From: Monosporascus cannonballus
Taxonomy: Eukaryota > Ascomycota > Sordariomycetes > Xylariales
Direction: 5' to 3'
Length of the DNA stretch: 64,000 nt
NCBI GenBank assembly: GCA_004154925.1
Contig: QJNS01000110.1
Span: 186,001-250,000, forward strand
This document shows, one piece after another, positions 14,691 to 26,955 of the stretch (within the stretch, counting starts at the first letter, position 1; each line of letters begins with the position of its first letter). The notes below the pieces were generated by a model. It did not search any database. It had not been told where the DNA came from and was given only the letters and a program-made list of their open reading frames with translations. The position numbers were made by a program, and so were the translations under genes.

Positions 14691-14973
14691 GTAAACTGGG
14701 GTAGGGAGGATTAGTCTTGATCAGTGCGGATAACCATTTTATGTCACAGTGCGGAATGGGATTGTCGAAAAATAAAGAACTGATTCCGATTGTATTGAGG
14801 GTGTTGAACCTCGATGACTAAAAATGGCAGAAGGCATGCTGAGTGGTGATGGTCGCCGAAGATGCCTGGGGGTTAAACTTATGGCGAAAAAGAACTTCTT
14901 AATATACATGCGAAGCTCGGGCTTTCTGATCAGCCGAGCCTGACCATGGGTGTAACACCCCGCCCCACTTCAC
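14691..14973. mobile_element. Un-RIPed 283-bp terminal-inverted-repeat element (MITE-like)
   Basis: A short block of ordinary GC content sits inside RIP-destroyed element G. Its ends form an imperfect inverted repeat: GTAAACTGGGGTAGGG on the left and, in reverse complement, GTGAAGTGGGGCGGGG on the right (12 of 16 identical). Both ends are flanked by TA (14689-14690 and 14974-14975), the target duplication typical of Tc1/mariner-type elements. It has no coding capacity. The lack of RIP fits arrival after RIP of G, or a length too short to be seen as a duplication. An old LTR fragment is a less likely alternative. Confidence 0.5.
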
Positions 14974-15922
14974 TAATTGTCGCAATAAAGTATTTCGTAG
15001 CTTTAATATTACTTTATAAAAACAATTAAAAAATAAAACGTTTATTATTTTAAATGTTTTTTATTTTAAAATCGTTCGCAAATGTTATTTTATAAATTAA
15101 ATATTTTTATTTAACGTAAAAACTTTACGGTAATTAATCGGCTTGTTATCGTAATTCTATAAATTACCTTTTATATTCCTTGTAGGAAGATTTATAATTT
15201 ACGAAAATCTTTTTAATCAAAACCTATAAAGTGTTCATTTATAATATTTTTTAAAATAGAAATATTTTAGTATAATACGGTATAAACGTTATACATGTGT
15301 AATAAAAATGTTTACGTAATCTATAACCTATTGAATATAAATAAAAACGTTTTATTTTGTCCTTTTGTTATATATTTTAATAATAACTTTTATTTAATTT
15401 CTTTTAATTAACATGTCTTCGATAGATTTCGGATAATTATAATACAATATTCGTTTACTTTTAAGTCTTGTAATAACATTAGAATTTACTTATAAAATCT
15501 TACTTTTTTAACCTATATTATCATTTACTATTAGGCTAAGCACCCAAATAATTTCGAATATTATATATTTTGTTAACGAATAATTTCTAGAATGTAATTA
15601 TTATTAAAAGATTTAGCACTTTTTGCTTTACATTCCAGGACGTAATTATTATATTATATCAATTTTTCGATCGTTCCATTAACGGTGATTAAAATACGTC
15701 CTTATTATATATATAAAAAGAGTTAGAATTTCGAAAACTGTAAATTTCTGCTCGTTAATGCTTTATTATAAGCTCTCTTGCTTAGTTTCGTAATATAATC
15801 GATCGTTCGTTAATTAAGTTCCAACTAACGTCCCGTTTAACTGGGAAGCTAAGTTCGTTTTATAATTAGCGAATTTTACTTTTAGTAAATATCGCGTTAT
15901 TTTTCATAATAATAAAACAAAT

Positions 15923-16102
15923 TATAGAATAATAGATAACGATAAATTAATATAAAGTAATTTCGGACTAGTTACAAAACATATTCTAAAAAGTAAATAT
16001 ATTAGATTACTTCCCTCTGACGTCTTTTATTAACTGCCAAATAGTAGATTTATATTAGTAAGTAAGTCGATAACTAGTCGGATACTAACTACAACTCTGT
16101 AA
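15923..16102 (-). repeat. 5' LTR of element G
   Basis: The start tatagaataatagat corresponds to tgtaagataatggat, the reversed end of LTR N. The core with attagattacttccctctgac matches the N LTR region with ccagatggaagtaac. The right end is uncertain. Confidence 0.65.
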
Positions 16103-16536
16103 GTGCTATGTTTTTGCAATATTATAATTGAAATAAATATATATATATACGCGTATATATAATATACGATATAAACTTTCTAAATATATAAGCTCTTTAA
16201 ACGGTCGGATATATATTTAATAAATCTATTATAACTTTGTAAAAGCTTAATATATTTTACTATAATTAGCTATAAACTACAAGACGATACTTTAAACAAG
16301 TTCATAAATTCTAATTCTAATCTATCCTATTATAATAAAGTTAAACGTATATATTCTTAAAATTTTAGATATTTTAAAATTGTTTATATATTTAATAGTA
16401 TCTTGGTTAAATATTGTAAAAAGTTTTAAATTGCTTTTAAATACTATAATGTATATTTAATTTCTTTTTTTTGGAAAAAAAACCATGTTTCAAGATATGC
16501 GAAAACTGAGTGAAATTTAAAGGCTAAAAGATATTT
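16103..16536. other. AT-rich spacer between elements G and B, no gene seen
   Basis: It contains a short (TA)n/(CG)TA tract near 16140-16165. No retroelement or gene motif was recognised. Confidence 0.5.
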
Positions 16537-16920
16537 TGTTAAGACGTAGTAAGCTACGACCTTCGAAAACAATCGTAATAAAAATAGTCAAAAACTCAAA
16601 TAAGTTACGTTATGTAATATATTACTAATATATTGGTAGTAAAGTAATACACTGAATTAGTAATTTATTAGTAATAGACTAACAAGCCGAAATATCAATT
16701 TAGTAATAATAGATTAATCAATCGGATACAAATATATATATATATATTATATCTGTAATTTAAATAATATTAACATGTAATATAATTTCGTTACTTAAGA
16801 TATTTTAGATGTTATAAAGTATAATTACCAATATTTTATTATTTAAACTTTTACGTTATTGCTAGTAATATAAATTCGTACATTTTAAGTTTAATAATAA
16901 TATAACATTTAACCGTTATA
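16537..16920 (+). repeat. 5' LTR of element B (D-type U3)
   Basis: The start tgttaagacgtagtaagc corresponds to TGTTACGACCCAACAAGC in reversed LTR D, and the following gttacgttatgtaat region also tracks D. The conserved inner half ends ccgttata (from ccgtcaca) at 16920, followed by cgttgtaaatatttattt, the RIP-mutated leader. Confidence 0.75.
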
Positions 16921-18779
16921 CGTTGTAAATATTTATTTACCAATATCGTTAAATTTTATATAATAGTTTTTGTTAAAATATCGATTGATATTGAAGTATT
17001 TTTTATCATTATATACTTTGAGACAAAAATACAACGAATTTTAAAAAATATATATAATAATTTATAAACCAGATAACGGTTATTGTAATTCGTATTATTG
17101 AGTTAAGATATAAAGTTAAAAGGCTTCAACTTTAGAATAAAAAAGAAATATTTCGAATTCCGTTTTAAGTATAGATATGTTTCAGTTGTAGAATTTAACT
17201 AAGCTCGTAAATAAAATTCTTCGTTATAAGACTTTTTATTAAAAATACTTTAAATTACTTTAAATTAATAAGAAGAGATTAGTCGAAAAACGTTCAAGCT
17301 CATTAGAAAAAGTGTATTAAGGTTTTTTTAATTATATATATTTTGAAACCATATTTAAGGTTAATTTCGAAAACTCGAATAAAAGATAAACGGTAATATA
17401 ATACATTTTGCAATTTTTGTAAGCGGAATTTATTTAAAATATAGTATTACTTTAAAAGCTTTTATAATTAAATAAAGTAAATGGATAATTCACCTAGCAA
17501 GCTAATTAATATATTTTGTAAAAAGATTTAAAAAAGAGTAAAATTAGAATTATTAAATTTGTACAACATAGAGTTTTATATTGTTATATTATTAAGGTTA
17601 TTAAAATTAATAATAAATTATACAAACGTCGTATACAAGATAAAGAATACTATATATTAAAGTATAAAGATTTATCAGTTAATTGGAGATAAAAACTCAC
17701 AATATTATATATATTATATTATATACAACAAAAACGTATAGACTTTATAACATTTTAAGGTAAAAATAAAACTTAAATTAAATATTATAAATATAGCAAA
17801 ATAAGATATTATTCAATTGTTTATAAGAAACCTTACGATAATATAATAGGACATTTATTTCCAAAAAAGGATTAATTAAAGTAAATAAAAGCCTTGTCGG
17901 CAAAAATAAGCAAAATATTATTATAATATAGGCTCTGCTCGAACGAAGATCATTACGATAAAAGATTCGACGTAAGATGAGAAAAGTTAAAAAGCTGATT
18001 TAGAAAATGTTAAAAAAAACAGAATATTTCAGAAAAATAAACAAAGAAAATATTAAAAATAGATTAACGATATATATTTTGAAGTTCATATCAGATATAA
18101 TATAATATATCTCGGAGATTATAAATAACGGAAATATTCGAGGTATAACGAATAAAAATGTTAATTTATTAACGTATTATATGATATATTAAAAATTCCA
18201 TTTTCTTTAATTAAACCGGAAATAATAAAATAAACAAACTATGATATTAATATTTTCGAATTACTAATTCTTAAAACAATATGAATAAATAACTCATTCG
18301 GTAAAGTTGATAAAAAGATATAAAAACAGTAAAAGGCTTGATTTTTAAAAGTAATATAATTATTAGTATGTAGAAAAGATAATTTAATATATCATGAAAA
18401 AGTATTACTAAAAGATTATTATCCATTTTTATTTCTAATTAGTATTTATTACAAGTTCCCAAAAAAGACATTATTATAATAAATGTTTAACGTTTTATCT
18501 AAAAGATAGAAAAAAGGTTAATAATATTATATAAAGAAATAATATGTAATAAATAATGAAGTTCATTATTTACAAAAGAAATATAATAAATTTAAAACTG
18601 ATTAATATAGTTTAAATGATAAATACGTCGATAGATATAATAAATGTAGTAGTTTAACACATTATATATACTAATATAAATATATTTTAGTGAATTAAAA
18701 AATATTAAAAGAAAAAAGTAAATTGTAAAGAAGTTACAAAACAACGAAACCGAAAAGAATTAAAACGAATTTCTAAAAA

Positions 18780-21260
18780 AGTGTTTTAAATATAATGGTA
18801 AGAACCGTTGACGACTTTATTTCTGTAAATATACGAATCGGAATATATTAGTATATTATAGTAACACATTACGAAGTTTTATGCGAAAATTAAAATCTAT
18901 TATATATTATTAATATATTTAAATTATTATAGAAATATAAGTTAAAACTTTATATAATTACGAACACCGAAAATTCAGATTTCGTTTACGATAAAGAGGA
19001 AATCAAATACAAAATTGATGACTTTTATATTTATAGTTAAAAAGAATCGTAAATAATAAATACTAATATTATTTTATTTAAAATTTATGATGTGCTTTTG
19101 AAAGCATTATGAATATATTAAGGCAAAGGTTTACTTAATAAATGAATTACCTATACAAAATTCATTTTATATTTTGTTAATATATAGGGTTTAAAAATAG
19201 AAAGTTTATATTTCATTCGAAATGACAATTAATATAAGCATAAAAATACGATGAATACTTGATTACTTAAAGCAATAAAATATAAAATGAAAATATTAAA
19301 AGAGTTGCAGTAAATCGTTCTTATTATTAAAATAAGATTTAAGTATTTAAATAACAATATATAACAATAACTTCGAAAGTTAAGAATCTTAATTAATATA
19401 TTATTATAATATTTTAAATCTAAACAACTTTTTAAAGTTTAAAGTTAATTATAACATTTTGAATTAAATTTTAAAAAGAAAAGGTTTATTTAAAAAGTTT
19501 CGCTTTATTTATAATTTTAATAAAAATAGTTTGCGTGCGTTTAAAAACTTCTTAAAAGATTAAGTATAAAAAATGTAAATTCGATTATGGAAATTACTAA
19601 TAAGATATTTAATATTTTCCATATTTAACAAAATAAGAAATTATAGTTCGTCACCGATTATTAATACTTAAACGATTTTAACGTTAAAAATAAATATTAT
19701 TATTTTAAATTATTGAACTAAAGACAGGTTTTTATAAAGCTTAATAGTTTGTAACCTTCGATTTTAAAAATAAATTTAATTTTATTAAAATTATAAAAAA
19801 GAATATAAAAAGATTTTCAAAGTAAAATATAACATATTTAATTATTTCATTAAAATAAGAAATCTTATAAGAGTATTAATAACTTTTTAACGGATAATAA
19901 ATTATATATTGCGAAAATACTTTTAATGTTTTTATTAAATACGTTTTGACAATATTTATATATATTGAAAAATGAAATATATATATATATATAATATTTA
20001 TAACTGTTTTTAAACTTTATAAAACGTTAAGTGGTTAATGACCGTAAAACATTTAATGTTATAAATACAACCTAGAATATATACAATATTTCTTTATTTT
20101 AACATCTATTAAAATAAATTCCAAAAAACATTTTATAAATATAAATAACAAATATTAATTATAATTGAACAAAACATAAATACTTTTTTAAATTTATTAA
20201 TTATTATAAAAAGCTTATTCAGAGTTATAATAAATTCGTTATACCTTTAACTAATTTTAGTAATAAATATTTAGTTGAATATTATAAATAAAAACCCGTT
20301 TTAAAGAATTAAAAGTGTAATTATTAATAAGTTAATCTTAATTAAGCGTAATTTAATACACCTCGTTAAATTAAAAACCGATGTTTCGGATTATATACAA
20401 AATGCGGTAATTGAATAATGAGATAATTAATGTAAATTTTACTTTATCACCTTATTTGCGTATAAAGTAAAAGGAATTAAATTTAATTACGGTATTGTAA
20501 ATAAGAAATTTATGACTATTATTATGATTTTTTAAAACTTTAAATTAATTTTAAAACATGTCTTGATTAAAATAAAGTTTATATAGATGATCAAAGTTTT
20601 ATGCGTTTTATTACGATTAACAATTTACTCAATAATAATTAAGATTCGTAAAAAACATAATAAACTTCGATTTGATTATTATTTATGAAAAATGATTTAG
20701 AAAATGGCAAAATTAATATTTTAAATATATAACCAAATTTCGAATTAGAAAATCAATTAAAATTAAAGATATATTGCTCCATATTATTTTCAAAAACAAA
20801 AGTTACGTTTATATTAAATTACAATAATACGAGTTATTTTATATAATATATACCAAAATATTAGAAAATATAACATTATTTTATTAAAAAATTAAGAATA
20901 ATTAAATTAAGAATCTTTGAAAAGTACAAGATCAATTTAGTATATTATATTTATAAATATTAATTATGTAAAAAGTTACAGGTTTAGAAAACTAAAGAAC
21001 CATTTTATTATATTTATTATTTTTAAAAATAAAAATAGAAATTGGAAAATAGAATAATAATATAACCTGTGTAATAAAACCAAAATATAACAATACAAAT
21101 TTTATGGAAAATTTTAATTATTATTAATTTTACCAAAAATTAAAACTTAATTATTATAAATTTAATTTAAAAACTTTTTAAGGTAAAAACCTAAGAATAG
21201 AAATATATTATAATAATATATTTGTAATTATTAATAGATTTACGAAATTCTTTTATTTTA
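18780..21260 (+). pseudogene. Decayed gag-pol of element B
   Basis: Relics are visible on the plus strand through many stops: a CCHC zinc-knuckle-like stretch (KCFKYNGKN) near 18783, a reverse transcriptase block with DYxxLN and VKNKY near 19650-19720, an RNase H start (LKTDVSDY) near 20370-20400, and an integrase motif (INRFTKF, from VDRFTKF) near 21213-21260. This is the Ty3/Gypsy order. Nothing here is translatable. Confidence 0.7.
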
Positions 21261-22170
21261 AATCTTAGGAAAAAGATATTAATACTACATAAATCATATA
21301 TATCTTCTTTACACCTATTTTAATATATACAAAGTATTATATAAAGGTATTTTAAAATTGTAACAAAGTATTATAATATAAATCGATTTAAATTATAAGC
21401 TATTTATTACGTTTAAACAGAAAATAAACTAATAAATACAACGGTGAAATTAAATATTACAAATATATGAAATTGTTATAGTAGTTAAAAATAAATTAAC
21501 GAAGTTAAAAATATATCTATGATTTAAATATACCTAATATTAAATGCTGAAAAAAATATTAAAAAACTTTAAATAAACATAAATTTTAGGTTTATATTTA
21601 ATATGTATAACAACGCATATAATAAACTTCTAAACTTTATAATAATTTAAATACTTTTATTAAAAATAAATATAACATTAAAACTTGTACCGAATTAATT
21701 AAATAAATATTATAAGTAAAAGAGTTTAAGGGAATTAATTTTTAAAAAGGAACAATAATTTATCTTATTATGGAATATATTTAAATAAAAAGATGGAACA
21801 AAACATTCGATATTCAATATATTAATCTATATAAAATTACTAAAAGAATATTTAAAAATAATTATTAATTAAAATTTCTACTGAAAAACCAATTCTATCT
21901 TCTTTTTCACATTTTTTATTTAAGTTAATAACGGATACCATTAAAATTTATATAGTATAAAACGACGAAAAAATAAAAGACAATATTAAGTACGAATTGG
22001 AAAAAGATCGTTAATATATATAAAACCGGATTTACTTAGTACTTATTTAAATAAATAAAAAGCATTTAAATTTCGAAAATACTCAAAAACCTATAAGAAA
22101 TATTTTAATTACCTTACGTTTGTTAAAGAATTTCCATTAATAGTGTTGCAAACGTTTAATAAAACGTTTA

Positions 22171-22255
22171 AGTTAATAATTAACCAGTTAATAATTAACC
22201 AGTTAATAATTAACCAGTTAATAATTAACCAGTTAATAATTAACCAGTTAATAAT
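22171..22255. repeat. Perfect 15-bp tandem repeat, 5.7 copies
   Basis: Five identical copies of agttaataattaacc are followed by a 10-bp partial copy. The corresponding places in A (near 2210-2250) and C (near 33040-33070) have only one or two diverged units, so the array expanded in B alone. The copies already carry the AT-shifted sequence and are identical, so the expansion came after RIP. Confidence 0.9.
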
Positions 22256-22784
22256 ATCAAAGCTAACTTAATCGGAAAAGGCCACAACCGGTATTAACGT
22301 AATTATTTCGGCCGTTAAATATTTTTATTTTCGTTTAAAATATTTAAATTTCTTTATTACTTCGGCGTTTTTAACATTATAAGAAAACATTTCCATATCT
22401 CAGCGACGAAAAATGCGCCGTTACTTTTAAAACGATTTAACTTATTAATAACGATATGTAACGTTTTTTAAACCTATTTTCTTTACGTTCTAAGCAAATT
22501 TTTTATCAAAAAATTTTATATTTAATTTCGGGCGGCCTTAAAACGTTACACGAATTACTATAACGAATATATTACGTATAAGTTTCACAATCTCGAAAAT
22601 CTTATATTCTATTATCGTTTTATAACGGTAGTAAAAAACCATATTAGAACTCGAGTAAATAATTTATTTTAATGAAAAAACGTTAATATATTTATGCGAA
22701 CAGACCTTTTTAATTCGACCCGATAAAACAAATAAAGGATAAAAAAGTTAGAAAATCTTTAGAGTAAAAAGTTTTAAAAAATGG

Positions 22785-23173
22785 TATTATAATTCAATTA
22801 ACTTAACGGACCTAAAAACCGTCAAAATAAAAAAATTAAACTGGATGTAAATATTAATTACGTAATAAACCTAAGCTTTTTAAAATTTTTAATATGTTAA
22901 ATTTATTAAATTATATAAAAAAATTAAAACGTTTAAAAAGCGTACAAAGTTAAGCATTTTAAGAACTTTAAGCCAAAAGTAAAATATATATATTTATTAA
23001 TGCTATAATTTATACAATATTAGTTTATAATATAATTTCGTTATTTCATATACCCTTGGTATTACGAGACGAAACCAGTTACTATATCCATTATTCAGAA
23101 TCCTACGATACTTCTGCTAATATGAACCCGTACGACTTAGGTTTAATAGTTAGTTAAACCCCTAACCGTCACA
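22785..23173 (+). repeat. 3' LTR of element B (C-type U3)
   Basis: It starts tattataa like LTR C at 27342 and follows C through the segment aagcattttaagaactttaagcc. The last 120 bp are almost unmutated and end cgtcaca at 23173. Confidence 0.8.
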
Positions 23174-24385
23174 GCTGTAAGCACCAGGATAATTGCTACA
23201 ATTGCGATCATTCTATCGATCTTTTGCCCTGGTGGCATAACGGTATAAGGTGCAACCGTTACAGTCGTACGTGATATGATTTTTTTCTGGAATTCGTAAA
23301 AGATACGTATTATGCCTTATCCAACCGAGTCTGGTTAATACTAAGTATGTTTTCGTTACCGTCCCTTCATATAACCTTATTCAGTGGACTGTTATAACTA
23401 TTGTTGTTTATATGCGTCTCGGTAATAGTTAACAACTCTAGCTAGAGCAATAAAGCGGCTTAACTTGTTTAAAGCTGGGAATATAAGGGAAGCACCTGCC
23501 GCTGCCGCCGACTGCATCACGACGCTTCCTTGGTCTCTAGTTGCATGGTATTGCGATCCTCATATTATAGTACGTATTTTGGATGCCTTTTCGAGCTACG
23601 GATTTCAGCAGCAGAGTCATCTAGCATCAGGTACGCAAGGTGCAACTTTTTCAACAACTTCGAAGTCGTAAGGGGTACTTTAAGCCAGGTATATAAGAGG
23701 AGCACCTGCCGTTGGCGGCGCCTGCATCATGGCCTTTGTCACGGCAGCACCTGACTTATTACACCAAAAGAACCATCTCCCATAAGGGGTACGGGTTCAA
23801 GTCTGACACCTTGAATCCCAAGTTGTCATATATGGGTGCGCAGCATTCACCTGTTTACATTAATGCTACGCCGTAATAACCCTCCTCAGTCACCCAACCG
23901 CATGATAATACGCTTCTAGTGTTATAGTACTCATGCTTCTGGCTTTTCAAGCCCTACCTTCAAGTAGAGAGTCCTGTGACATAAGTTGTGCACTTGTATG
24001 TTAAGAGCAAAGTGGCTAAGCTATGGTGTGATATCCTCCGTGGGTGGCTTCCGGATTCATGGGCCTCTTCACGATCAGCTTTTCACGATCATACGGAAGG
24101 TTGATTGATAGGTGTAACAATTGTAGAATTTTGAACCATACGCACTTGTAGCATCAGTAAGCTGTTAACACAGAACATTATATGCCTCCCTCCCTAGTGT
24201 CCGGCATATACGGAGAGTCCAAGTGCTCTCTACAAATCGAGGTTCCCACGATGTCAACCGTCACCACCCAACACAACGTCTTCCCACACCGACAAACTGA
24301 CCGCTGGCACTGCATATACAATTCTGGAACCCATGCCACGCGTAACCTTTGATCATTTCTACGCCCTAGCACCTTCCCTCAAGCT
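23174..24385. other. Non-RIP island, no intact gene; contains a dispersed direct repeat
   Basis: Base composition returns to normal directly after element B. Two similar 50-bp stretches, 23472-23520 and 23681-23730, share tataag, gaagcacctgccg-type and cctgcatca-type segments at a spacing of 209 bp, which suggests an old local duplication. Short open frames here look like chance. Confidence 0.45.
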
Positions 24386-25361
24386 TCAAGCGGTATTTAC
24401 CACAATCTGGATTTCGACTCCCCCCTTCCAGTTGTCGAGTTTATGCTCCAAGCGTCGACGGAGCTTTTCTGCTGATTTTAGAGCTAGCACTTGTGTCGTA
24501 GCAGCGAGTTCGGGAAGGTGCACTAGTCGACCGCGAGATGTTTGGAGAGCTAGATCAGTGAAACGACGGCGCACGGCGCGTCGGTCCGCGTCGTGTCGGT
24601 TTCTTCGTGCCAGTTTCTTCGTGCCAGTTTCTTCGTGCCAGGATCTGAATCAAGATGGGAGTAGTCGCGTCCTCTTCATTGACGATAAGTATGAGTGTTC
24701 TCAGGGCAGTCATTAATCTAAACACCTGGCGCTCCATCAGGTCGAGTTCATCGTGCGTGAAGTGTGGTCTTTGCACGTTGATGGCAAGTTTCTGGATCTT
24801 CTGCAGCCAATCGTCTGGCTTGGGTAAATCATGCCGTCCGTTGTTGAAACAATCGTCAAAGAAGGTAAACAACCGGCCGACAGAGACCAGACGAGAAAAT
24901 CCTAGGCAGGGAACCCAAGCAGTGAAGTTGAAGATGTCTCTTTCGAAGTCAGCCCTTACGAAGACTGGTGCTGGAGTACTCTAGGCAATATTCGGATTAG
25001 GCTGGGGATTGAGGGGAGGGTGTCTAGGTCGCATAAGCACGCCGCTACCGCCAGCCAAGCTGAGGTCAGCTGCCCAAAGGGACCGCAGTTCATCAGGGTA
25101 CCGCTTGACCTCCACCGGGCCCGGGAGACGAAAGACCTGCTCAAAGGGCAGCAACTCAATGTCATTAATACTAGCTACTGTAGTGTCTACCAATTGCTTT
25201 CTCTCATCACAGTAGCCACCGTAGATCTTGTGCAGGCCAGTGAAGGCATGGTCGCGTAGGGGAAAGCAGTGTCAGATCACAGGACGGTTCAGGCATACAT
25301 ATTCCCAGATGGCGAGCTGCAATTCACGAGGAAGCTTTGGAAAATAGTGAAAAGAATCCAT
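24386..25361 (-). pseudogene. 2EXR-domain (fungal F-box-like) gene broken by two stops and a 14-bp triplication
   Basis: One minus-strand frame runs from ATG 25361-25359 to beyond 24600. Its start, MDSFHYFPKLPRELQLAIWE, is the classic FxxFxxLPxELRLxIW opening of fungal 2EXR proteins. The frame is interrupted only by TGA at codon 30 (25274-25272) and TAG at 24983-24981. Both are explained by single C-to-T changes from CGA and CAG. Near the 3' end three copies of a 14-bp unit (24600-24641) add 28 bp and shift the frame. With one copy the reading continues into a further open stretch ending at 24386, giving about 316 codons. The function of 2EXR proteins is largely unknown. The gene sits 320 bp from one RIP block and 1.2 kb from the other, so leaking RIP may have caused the stops. 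Confidence 0.8.
24600..24641. repeat. 14-bp perfect tandem triplication
   Basis: Three identical copies of tttcttcgtgccag lie within the 2EXR pseudogene. Since 14 is not a multiple of three, the two extra units change the downstream frame by one base. Removing them restores continuity with the open stretch at 24386-24574. Confidence 0.95.
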
Positions 25362-25675
25362 GACTGATGTCGACGATGAACGGGGCTTAACGCCGATTAA
25401 AAATTTTTTGAATTGATGTTAATTATGACAACAAATGGACGATGTCGACAATATTATGCTTAACGTTCGACAGGAAGGCACATGCCTACAGAAAGAGGCA
25501 AGTATTATCCGAAATAGGAGAATTGCGTAATAAACTTCTAGTAATTCTAATGTTTATACACTTAATATTAAATACCGTAAACTGTTGGTTTTAATCTAGA
25601 TTTCTTTTAAAAATATACTTTAGAACTTATTTATTTATTTATTTATTTCAAAGTATATACCAAATTTTAATATTT
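25362..25675. other. Upstream region of the 2EXR pseudogene grading into AT-rich DNA
   Basis: GC content falls toward the nest. There is an attt microsatellite near 25627-25650. No gene was seen. Confidence 0.4.
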
Positions 25676-25680
25676 ATATT

Positions 25681-25847
25681 TGTCATGGAAAAGAGCACCC
25701 CTAGCTAGGGTCTTCGGGTGATTGTTATTCCTTCCCGGAGCCCTATATCAGTGGATCGCCTACAACAAATGGGATCAACGTTTTCTAGCTTTAGACAAGT
25801 CAATATACCTTCAAAAGCTATGCATCTGCTCCTTAATAAGTGTGATA
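25681..25847 (+). repeat. 5' LTR of element F
   Basis: The LTR is 167 bp and is bounded by tgtcatgg and gtgtgata. It is recognisable along its whole length in the partner at 41784-41950. Confidence 0.9.
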
Positions 25848-26955
25848 GTTATAAGCCCGGGTAATGCTGCTGCCCAAAATAACTAAAACCATTTAGTTAA
25901 AAAGTATATAATTTGCCGGGTTTTTTTGCGATTTTCGTTTTTTCGTTTCGATTAATCCTTTTTATTCGACTTTTATTTTATTAATCCCGTTAATCAAATT
26001 ATTATATTAATCGATTTAATTAATATTGCCGTAATTCCCGTTACCGGAAAGAAGTTTTCCAACCGAAAAACTTGGCCCGATTAGTTTACCTAATTCTATT
26101 ATTACGTTCGTTTTTGCAATATATAGCAATACGTTAATCCTAACGCCTAAAATATATTATACTTGCCAATAATAGTACTTACCGAGGATTTTGGGAAAAA
26201 CGTATTTGCAAATTTTTCGAAAATAATAGTTATTACAACTATCGTTATTTAAACTTTTATTAAATAAGGTAATCGTAAGGAGCTAAATACGAAAAATAAC
26301 CCATATTATTTTTCCGTTTTATTTCGCTTTGGAATTAAATTAATACCATTATAAATGCGGAATTTTTTATCGTATTTACGGAAGCTAAACCTTTTTCACC
26401 TAAACGATAATTTTTCGATTTAAAAAATCGTACGGTTATTTAAAAAAAATTGCCTTTATAAACGAAAATACCGTAAATACGGTACAAATTAAATATATCG
26501 CCGTTTTAAACTTTATTAACATAAAATACTTAATTTTTTCGGAATAATATCTAAAGTAATATAACGCGTATATTTACGTTTGCGCCCATAATATTTCCGA
26601 AATCCAAAGGTACTTAACGGTATAATAATTATTAATCGCCGTTTTTAAGTAATTAAACTTAATATGGGCCGAACGTAAGTTAATAAAATTAACGCGCGCC
26701 GAAATACTTAAGATTTTTATTACGCCGTTCGAATAATATAAGAAATAATATTTAACGATCATATATTAACAGAAATAATTAAAAGGAAAAGATTTATATA
26801 AAACGTTCGCAATTTTAAGGGAGTTTTCGTTAAAGAACGCCGTAAACTCCTTAAAACTTAACGGAAAATATCGTTACCTTTGTTTCGCAAGCCGGTTAAC
26901 GTATATCTGGCCTCCGGAATCGTACCGTAAGCTTATACATATTTTTGGGAAACAG

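Larger units (their letters stand above)
8384..16102 (-). mobile_element. RIP-mutated Gypsy LTR retrotransposon of the N family (copy G)
   Basis: Decayed LTRs at about 8384-8551 and 15923-16102 align with the reverse complement of the 206-bp LTR of element N. The sequence just inside the left LTR (aagttgttaatctttaag at about 8586) matches the reverse complement of N's sequence upstream of its 3' LTR. Internal motifs on the minus strand agree: reverse transcriptase near 13366-13420 and integrase near 11360-11400. The copy is about 7.7 kb including a 283-bp insert. Ends are accurate to roughly 10 bp and I could not establish a TSD. Confidence 0.75.
16537..23173 (+). mobile_element. RIP-mutated Gypsy LTR retrotransposon with mismatched LTRs (copy B)
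   Basis: The plus-strand element is about 6.64 kb, close to A (6.77 kb) and C without its insert (6.70 kb). The left LTR (16537-16920, 384 bp) has a U3 like solo LTR D, whereas the right LTR (22785-23173, 389 bp) has a U3 like element C. Flanks do not form a TSD (left 16532-16536 tattt; right 23174-23178 gctgt). The internal part carries RT, RNase H and integrase remnants in Gypsy order. The two LTR types suggest a recombinant between two elements of the family. Confidence 0.75.

Noticed and set aside
22171..22255. Tandem 15-mers as a CRISPR array
   Set aside because: There are no spacers, the units are contiguous, and the host is a fungus.
26574..26762. Minus-strand open frame of 62 codons
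   Set aside because: It lies antisense to the decayed plus-strand ORF of element F; AT-rich chance frame without family signal.
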